A stretch of DNA of 64,000 bases from NCBI GenBank assembly GCA_017979445.1, contig CM030707.1, forward strand, positions 18,900,586 through 18,964,585. The letters are read 5' to 3'. Origin of the DNA: Akebia trifoliata. Taxonomy: Eukaryota > Streptophyta > Magnoliopsida > Ranunculales > Lardizabalaceae. The notes under the pieces are model-generated. The model was not told the DNA's origin. It saw only the letters and a list, made by a program, of their open reading frames with translations, and did no database searches. The position numbers were made by a program, and so were the translations under genes. Each line of letters starts with the position of its first letter. Position 1 is the first letter of the stretch. Shown here one piece after another: positions 58,199 to 64,000 of this stretch.

Positions 58199-58421
58199 TA
58201 TTCATTTTAATTGTTAAAACATGAAGAGTGATATTGAAGGTTTTTCAAGTGACGATCTCGCAACTATAAAATAGCGAGATCATCGATATTTTTTCAAAGT
58301 GGCAATCTCACAGGTTCACTACTTTTTAGTGAGATCATCACTATATAAACCAACAAGATTGTCACTTTGAAAAAACTACGATCTCGCTCTGAATGTTTTG
58401 AGAATTAAAATGAACAATTAG
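58199..58421. mobile_element. MITE-like inverted repeat
   Basis: Left arm TATTCATTTTAATTGTTAAA then ACAT. The reverse-complemented right arm is TTGTTCATTTTAATTCTCAA then AACAT. Internal words GACGATCTCG and CGAGATCGTAG are also complementary. About 220 bp, no ORF. Confidence 0.65.
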
Positions 58422-60081
58422 TCATAATCGAAAGAAACGATAATTTACCTTTAAACAAATGATACTTTTTTTATTTCTTCCTAAGCATCTGTCAACTTCA
58501 ATCTCCCTGAAAGTTCTATCTTGTTCTTAATATTTGAAGGTTAAAGAAGATAAAATCTTGAGATTGAACAGGTGGAGAGGTGATTAATCAACAAATCACA
58601 AACTTAATCATTCGATTCTTTTTCAAGAATTATTTCAAATTTATAATAATAAAAATGTTGAATTTTTTTATTTTTTTATTTAATTGTGCATGAAATATAT
58701 GCAAAATATTTAAAGATTAGATTAGATAGGACTAGTGTTGATCAAACTATTTGGTCTAAGTAATAATCAAAATAGGACAATTGGGATGATTACCACTTGG
58801 TCACAGGTTCATGTGGGAAAAGACCCAAATGGTAGGGTCCACCTTAATACATAGTGACTATCAATCATATCATGAGTGACCCAAATGATGATAAAAAGGA
58901 TTTGGGATAAAAAAGAAAGCATGAAAGAGCAATTTGCTATGGTAGCCATCATCATCCCCCAAACCCATGGCCCAAAAGCGCATTAGAAGCGCTTTTCACT
59001 CCTGTCATGTCTTATCAACTCCAAACTCTTTCTCTCTCTCTCAAGAATGCAATTGAGTTGATAAGGTACTTCAAGGAGTTGGGTTCACCACCCTACACAC
59101 TAAATTTAGTTTGATTATAGATTTTTAGCCATTGGATTCAAGAATCTATGAGGAATTTTTAAAAAAAAAGTTGTTTGTATGTCACCAATAAGTTTGATTT
59201 TTGACATGTTAGGTAAAATAAGTGTCATTCATGAGTAGTGGGACTGATGAAAGTGCCAAATGGCATATAATGGACATGTAAAATTGGCTAAGCTACACTA
59301 CTCCCTAGAGTACAGGATCCATAAACATAAAATTTTTACTTTTTTAGCATTTATATCTTTCAATTTTTTATCATTATTTTTTTTCTTTTTAGAAAGAGGG
59401 AGATGGGCCCGGGTGAAAAGGATTGTGATTATCTTCTCAAGATCCCATGATTCCAACACAATGGTTTTGCTTTTTTGCAAATTGATTCCCCAACACAATC
59501 GTCTTACTTTTTGCAATTTTCTTTTTTTTTTTTTTACAAATGCATGTGATAGAGAGCAAAGCAAGGCTATGACTATGATTAAAATTTTAATTAAAATAAT
59601 TTCTTTACATATCGAGCATGGTTTTGAAAGTCCTCGGAGACATCGATAATGACTCCTCGGAGTCGTATCGATGTCTTTCTTGAATGAGACGATATGTCGT
59701 GGTCGACGTTAATTGGCCTTCTTTTTCTTTCTCTTCTTATTCTTTCTGATACACAAAATTATCACACACACAAAAAAAAATCTCATCCAAGATAACAAGA
59801 TGATCGTGAACTAAGAAGAAATGAAATCCAAAGTTTAAAACAATGAAATTGAGAGCAAGTTTTAATACTCATTGAATCAATGTAAAACTCATCCAAAACA
59901 ACTTGATTTGATTTGGATTTTGAGGTGACTCTACCCACGGCCGACACCACCTTCAGGCAACTTAGGTTTGTATTTAAAGTTCCCCGTTGAGAGAAGGCCC
60001 GTAAGCCCAGTCCAAGAAAGTTCTAAAGTAGGATTTTTTTATACAAAAAAAGTGAGATATTGAAGGTTTGGGATTCGTTAA
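58422..60081. other. Intergenic, no gene seen
   Basis: AT-rich. Bases 59130-59160 carry a CATTGGATTCAAG-type word, and 58490-58590 resemble the repeat at 3230-3480. A 129-codon open frame at 59260-59649 looks random. Confidence 0.5.
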
Positions 60082-60252
60082 CTCGTGAGAAAACACAAGA
60101 TCATGACAATGTAAATACAAAATTCAATGGCCAAGATTTATATGTATCTCCATTACACAAATGCCAAAGATTCTTATCTCGAGGATAAATCTCAACCGTT
60201 GGATTTTGTATTTAAACGACTGGGATCATGTGTTTTTTTCATGAATCACGAG
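60082..60252. mobile_element. MITE-like inverted repeat related to 7485-7580
   Basis: Left arm CTCGTGAGAAAACACAAGAT then CATGA. Right arm ATCATGTGTTTTTTTCATGA then ATCACGAG. Inner arms ATACAAAATTCAATGG and CCGTTGGATTTTGTAT also pair. About 171 bp. Confidence 0.75.
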
Positions 60253-60691
60253 ATCTAGATTCTATATTAAATATTAAAAAAGCTTCATTTATAATTGTTA
60301 CCATAGATGTCGACTTGTATGAGTCGACCCTTAGTCTACTTTAAGAGTAATGAAATCAACTTGCGAAGTCAACTTGGTAAATCATCAAGTCAATTTGGAT
60401 GAGTCAGATTCAAATTTACACTGACTTCGGTTAGAAACATATTGAGTTATATAAATAATAAATATTAGTATTTATTTAATAATATTTAAGAACATTTTTA
60501 AATTTTTATTTGACTCATCATAATTGGTCAACTCTCGAGTCGTGGACTTAACTTGATGGACATTCGAGTGAGTTTTGACTTTTATTTTCCTTAAAAATAT
60601 GATTGAGAGTGAAATTTATGGGTTTATCTTTACTTTTCAAATGTCATTCTCTCCAACAAACCTATCTTTATTTCTTAATTCTTCTAACTAT

Positions 60692-61102
60692 AGTTTTAAA
60701 ACTCGACCAATGGACTCAAAGCTCGGCTCAGTCAACTTGACTCAATTGAATTTCAAGTTAACTTGTGACCCGAACATTTTTAACCAACTGGCCGGATAAA
60801 CTTAGAAATGCACATAATCAGAAATCTAATTAGAAATGCACATAATCATAAATACAATTCTTAATTTAAAATAATAAAAAAGTATTTTTAGATGTTTACT
60901 ATATTTATTTTGAATCGTCCTGAGGTGACATTAGATTTACTGCGGTTTTTACATTTTAAAAGTGTAAAAAATCGCAGTAAATCTAATGTCATTCCATCAT
61001 TAGTGAGTTATTTAACTTCCTAAGTCAACTTATGAGTCACCAAGTTGACTTACTCTTTGGACATTTGACTCAAGGGAGTTTTCAAGTTTTAAAACTAGAG
61101 GG
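60692..61102. mobile_element. TIR element of the GACTCAA-rich repeat family
   Basis: Left end CTATAGTTTTAAAACTCGAC. Reverse-complemented right end CCCTCTAGTTTTAAAACTTG. Internal words TTGACTCAATTGAATTTCAA and GTCAACTT recur at 56720-56890 and 60300-60560. A compact hairpin is embedded at 60926-60991. Confidence 0.55.
60926..60991. repeat. 66-nt near-perfect hairpin
   Basis: TGACATTAGATTTACTGCGG is mirrored by CGCAGTAAATCTAATGTCA, and the inner TTTTTACA by TGTAAAAA. The stem is about 30 bp with a very small loop and one or two mismatches. Confidence 0.9.
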
Positions 61103-61221
61103 CCTTGTATACTGTGGTGATGTGTGATAATTTGATCGAAATGCTGATCCTACAAATTTGGAATGATAAGCTGTAATCCCATTCAATCCAATTAGGTTGC
61201 CCTAAAAAAATCCGGATGTCT

Positions 61222-61460
61222 TGATCTGAGGAGGTGGCTCAATGGGAGATTCAAATCCAATAGGCGTTAAGAGTCCGTAGGTTGTGTGTTCGATACCTAG
61301 TATGAGCAAATATTTCTTCAGGGCCACCCGCAAAGGCGTTCCCTCACTTACCTGGTGCGTGTTATGTGTGGGTTCCATATGCCTTGGTTCTGGCCCTGAC
61401 TCATCCGGTCCCCCTAGTCGAACGTAAGTCCAGACACCCCCGTTATAAATAAATAAAAAA
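61222..61460 (+). mobile_element. tRNA-derived SINE
   Basis: A box GTGGCTCAATGGGAGA near 61232 and B box TGTGTTCGATACC near 61287 in tRNA-like spacing. The body runs to AGTCCAGACACCCCC and an A-rich tail AAATAAATAAAAAAC near 61458. Moderately diverged; no certain target duplication. Confidence 0.75.
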
Positions 61461-62683
61461 CATTGAAAAAATGTAGGGCATATGTGGGGGTGTTGTAAAA
61501 ATCATTGTAACAAATAGTTGTCCCCCAATCCTAACCCTATAATATTTGAATCCTCTCATTGTAAATCCCTCGTGGAACATTCAATTAGGCCCATTAATAC
61601 TATAGAAAATTTGGTAGATCAATATACATACATTCAACTTTATTGGTAAATTATAATTACTGGATTTGATAATTTTTAATAATCAATTCTTAGTCATTGA
61701 CTTGATCATTTTCAATAATGGCTATGTATCACCGATAGAGCTATTTGTTTTTTCGTTTATAGTTCTTAGAAGAAATGTCTACATAACATAAGATTATTGA
61801 GCCTTATTGGTAATAAAAATACATCTTTAGAGGGATTGTATCCAAAGAACAAAAAAAAAAGTTATGTTAAAAAGAAAAAAGAAAATATCTTTTACATTAA
61901 TAGATTTTCCGTGGTAGCGGGGCAATGGTGCTTTTGGGAGATTAGATATTAATCTGGATTGAATCTAAAGCTAAAACATTTAGACTACTCAAGTTGGTTT
62001 TACAATATGAGTTAGGGTCCTCTTGGTTCACAGAGTTGAACTTTAGATATTTCATCTTCTGAAAGTTAACAATGAGAGTTAATTACAACTCTAGATTACG
62101 ATGCCATTGAGAATTCGTGACCCAACACCAACGACTAGTGCAGATCCATGGACCAATATTATGATATCTCTATTTGTTATTTGGGAAATAAAAGGTGCTT
62201 CGCAGAGGTCAAGCTTCTGTCGGTTTTATCCAAAAAAGTCGGATGATGATATTGATCATCATCATCATCATCATTTGTTCATTTATATTTATATCATGTC
62301 CACTACGATGAATTATCAACTCTTAACTTAATATTAAAAAAACTATAATTCTCACAACTTCCTTCAAATTGGTAAAATATACCAAAAATGAGGGGGCATG
62401 GACATCACCTAAGGTTGATCTGCATAAGACTAAAACATCAAAGAAGGATGTGTTAAACCCAAAAGAAAATTTTCTCAACTCAAATTAAAATTCCATAAAT
62501 CAAATCAACTCTATTTTAGATCTAATTTGAATCACATAAGTAAATAAAATCTATCAGAATTTTAATTATCATTTTGGCACCTTTCCTCTTCTTTGTAGGT
62601 CCATCTCTTCAGATGAGAGGTTTGATTTGGTGCAGTGAACCCAAGGCATAGATTTTCCCAATAAAAACTGGTCTTTTGGAATC
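61461..62683. other. Intergenic downstream of the TruA-like gene
   Basis: Contains a (CAT)n tract near 62256-62276, read as His6 in a 76-codon frame I do not believe. No gene or named repeat recognised. The 3' untranslated region of the TruA-like gene should start just left of 62684. Confidence 0.5.
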
Positions 62684-64000
62684 TCAAGGGAGGTCATATT
62701 TCACATTTCCAAGGTAGAGACCGCGGGCGGGAGCCATGGGACTTGCAGCAGTCACTGTCTTTGCATTCAGGATCCCTTCAACTGAAATTATCATTAAAAT
62801 TTAGAATATATATATAATAATTACTCGTTTTCCGACATGAAATAAGAGCACAAGAGCAAAGTTAGTAGAGGAAACACACCATCACTAGTTGTTAGATCAC
62901 CGGTACCAACAGATTTTAGAACGCCAACAAGCAGCCTTACCTGTGAAAAGTTTCAAGTGAAATTTCGGAGCATAGATCATAGACGCCCAAACGATAACTC
63001 GTAAGATAATGGGATTTTTCTCTATATTCTTTCTTTTTCCCCATTTTGATGTCATTAGAGATGTGGACTTCAATAACATCTTTGATTTCATTAAGTTTTT
63101 GCAGTTCAACACATGGGATAAAGAACAATATTTTTCTTTTAAATATATATAATTTTAATTAGGATTTTTTTATTAAAAAAACTCTTAACAAAAAAAATCA
63201 GGGCCCTTGGCCTTAGTATCTAATCAAAAAAACAGCCACCATAAAAATTGAAAATAACATCATGAAAGACATAATTTTTTTTTTTTGATAAGTATCATGA
63301 AAGACATAATTGTTTAGAAGTACCACATATGTGCTAATATAATCATATAATGGTCCCCTTTTAACCATCATATGTTTGGGAAAAATCATAGACAAATGCA
63401 ATTGAGAGCTGCTATTGGCACCCCAAAATTTACTTATTACATCCCAACTAAAAATAAAGAAAATAAGTAAATGATTGAGAATAAGTAAAAGTTGGGGTGC
63501 CAATAGAAGCTCTCTTTTTTTTGCTAGATTTTTTGGGTTTAAGATTTTATATGAGCTCAATCATAATTGTAAACAACTGAAACTGTTTGAACGAGTGTTA
63601 TAATGTCTTGTAATGTTTAAATAATAATTTGAGCCAAACTTTTGTAATGATTGAATGGTGTGTCTTAATCTTTAATTGGGGTGTGATAAATAATTTAACA
63701 AATTGGAGTGTGATAAGTAAAATTTGGGGTGCCAATAGCAGCTCTCATGAAATTCTAGCTGAAAAGAGCACAAAGCTAACCTGATGGTAAAGAAAAGACC
63801 GTGCGCGTGCTGTTATCACAAAACAACGATGTCTTCTCCTTTGTCCAAATTCTTGACCACTTAAACTACAGGAGCCTTCAACTCTACCATGAGTGGGGTT
63901 TGGACTCTTAATGGACTGTTTAGTTTCTGATGTACATGAGAATGTGAGTGGATCATGCTCCGAAAAATTTGATTGGCCTCTCTCAACACTTGATGGAAAG
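62684..64000 (-). CDS. tRNA pseudouridine synthase, TruA family, last three exons (5' part outside window)
   Basis: TruA-type enzymes convert uridine 38-40 of the tRNA anticodon arm to pseudouridine. Minus-strand exons: 64000-63781 (continues beyond the window), 62940-62880 and 62781-62684 with stop TGA. All splice sites are GT-AG and phases agree. The exons spell the conserved C-terminal part of the family: GQRRRHRCFVITARARSFLY then HQ, joined to VRLLVGVLKSVGTGDLTTSD, joined to VEGILNAKTVTAASPMAPAR and GLYLGNVKYDLP. The catalytic Asp region lies upstream, off the window. The long intron 62941-63780 holds a MITE and a minimal LINE insertion. Whether the product is organellar, nuclear or cytosolic cannot be judged without the N-terminus. 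Confidence 0.92.
63277..63293 (-). mobile_element. Minimal LINE insertion (poly(A) plus 7 nt) with 18-bp target duplication
   Basis: ATCATGAAAGACATAATT occurs perfectly at 63259-63276 and 63294-63311. Between the copies are ten T and GATAAGT, which on the minus strand is ACTTATC plus A10. This is the signature of target-primed reverse transcription aborted after the 3' tail. Confidence 0.85.
63404..63746. mobile_element. MITE copy B (GAGAGCTGCTATTGGC ends)
   Basis: Perfect 27-bp terminal inverted repeats: left GAGAGCTGCTATTGGCACCC then CAAAATTT less one base, right ending GCCAATAGCAGCTCTC. An internal inverted copy of the end (GTTGGGGTGCCAATAGAAGC) occurs at about 63493-63516, so the left 113 bp can fold alone. 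Related to copy A at 28490-28849 over its length. Confidence 0.88.

Larger units (their letters stand above)
62941..63780 (-). other. Intron of the TruA-like gene
   Basis: Donor CAG|GTTAGC, acceptor TTTCACAG. Contains the MITE at 63404-63746 and the 17-bp insertion at 63277-63293. Two open frames at 62937-63128 read plausibly but do not match the family. Confidence 0.8.

Noticed and set aside
59260..59649. 129-codon frame
   Set aside because: Phe/Lys-rich translation of T-rich and A-rich DNA on both strands; no homology or splice context.
62101..62331. 76-codon frame with a His6 run
   Set aside because: The His run is a (CAT)n microsatellite and the rest has no coding signal.
62937..63128. 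Open frames on the minus strand that look protein-like next to a TruA exon
   Set aside because: They do not match the family at the exon junction, while VRLLVGVLKSV joins perfectly to the exon ending FLYHQ; treated as intron.
1..64000. CRISPR array, bacterial operon or prophage
   Set aside because: Spliced plant genes and plant transposons throughout; no regularly spaced identical repeats with unique spacers.

Overview
This window is nuclear DNA from an angiosperm, most likely a eudicot. It is AT-rich, and its genes have many GT-AG introns, some kilobases long. Introns and spacers are filled with Ty1/copia elements, non-LTR (LINE) remnants, tRNA-derived SINEs, CACTA ends and many short inverted-repeat elements. 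The species cannot be named from the sequence alone.

Three host genes are supported, all by exon-by-exon reading with consistent intron phases. (1) Bases 1590-32632 (+) carry the last 28 exons (1180 codons) of a UDP-glucose:glycoprotein glucosyltransferase (UGGT, Arabidopsis EBS1 type), the folding sensor of ER glycoprotein quality control. The 5' exons, roughly 430 residues by comparison with the family, lie upstream of the window. (2) Bases 36824-43790 (-) carry a complete 5-exon Aux/IAA auxin-response repressor of 287 residues, with a 4.4-kb first intron and a repeat-rich leader up to about 44150. (3) Bases 62684-64000 (-) carry the last three exons of a TruA-type tRNA pseudouridine synthase; its 5' part lies beyond the right edge. 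UGGT and Aux/IAA are convergent, separated by about 4.2 kb. The three proteins act in unrelated processes and I see no operon-like logic.

Layout: 1-1589, UGGT intron with a LINE RNase H relic. 1590-10187, fourteen UGGT exons. 11998-17072, copia element 1 (250/231-bp LTRs, TSD CTTAG) in one UGGT intron. 19293-19440, a single exon. 19721-24586, copia element 2 (155-bp LTRs, TSD TGTAT) in the next intron, same strand. 25352-32632, remaining UGGT exons, with a Tourist-like element carrying a nested MITE and a SINE with intact TSD in one intron. 32633-36823, spacer with a TIR element, a C20 tract and a Z-DNA-type palindrome. 36824-44150, Aux/IAA. 44150-62680, essentially gene-free: a 3.65-kb LTR-like block with its own TATA box, a 3.2-kb CACTA derivative, a broken LINE, and several foldback elements. 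62684-64000, the TruA-like gene.

The most unusual signal is a family of seven foldback elements (37335-37876, 41871-42226, 45197-45300, 55087-56572). Most are two back-to-back hairpins with a conserved core arm. Their outer arms differ from copy to copy, yet are mirrored at both ends of the same copy. At least four sit in (TA)n tracts. A second, unrelated pair of adjacent hairpins lies at 39468-39847.
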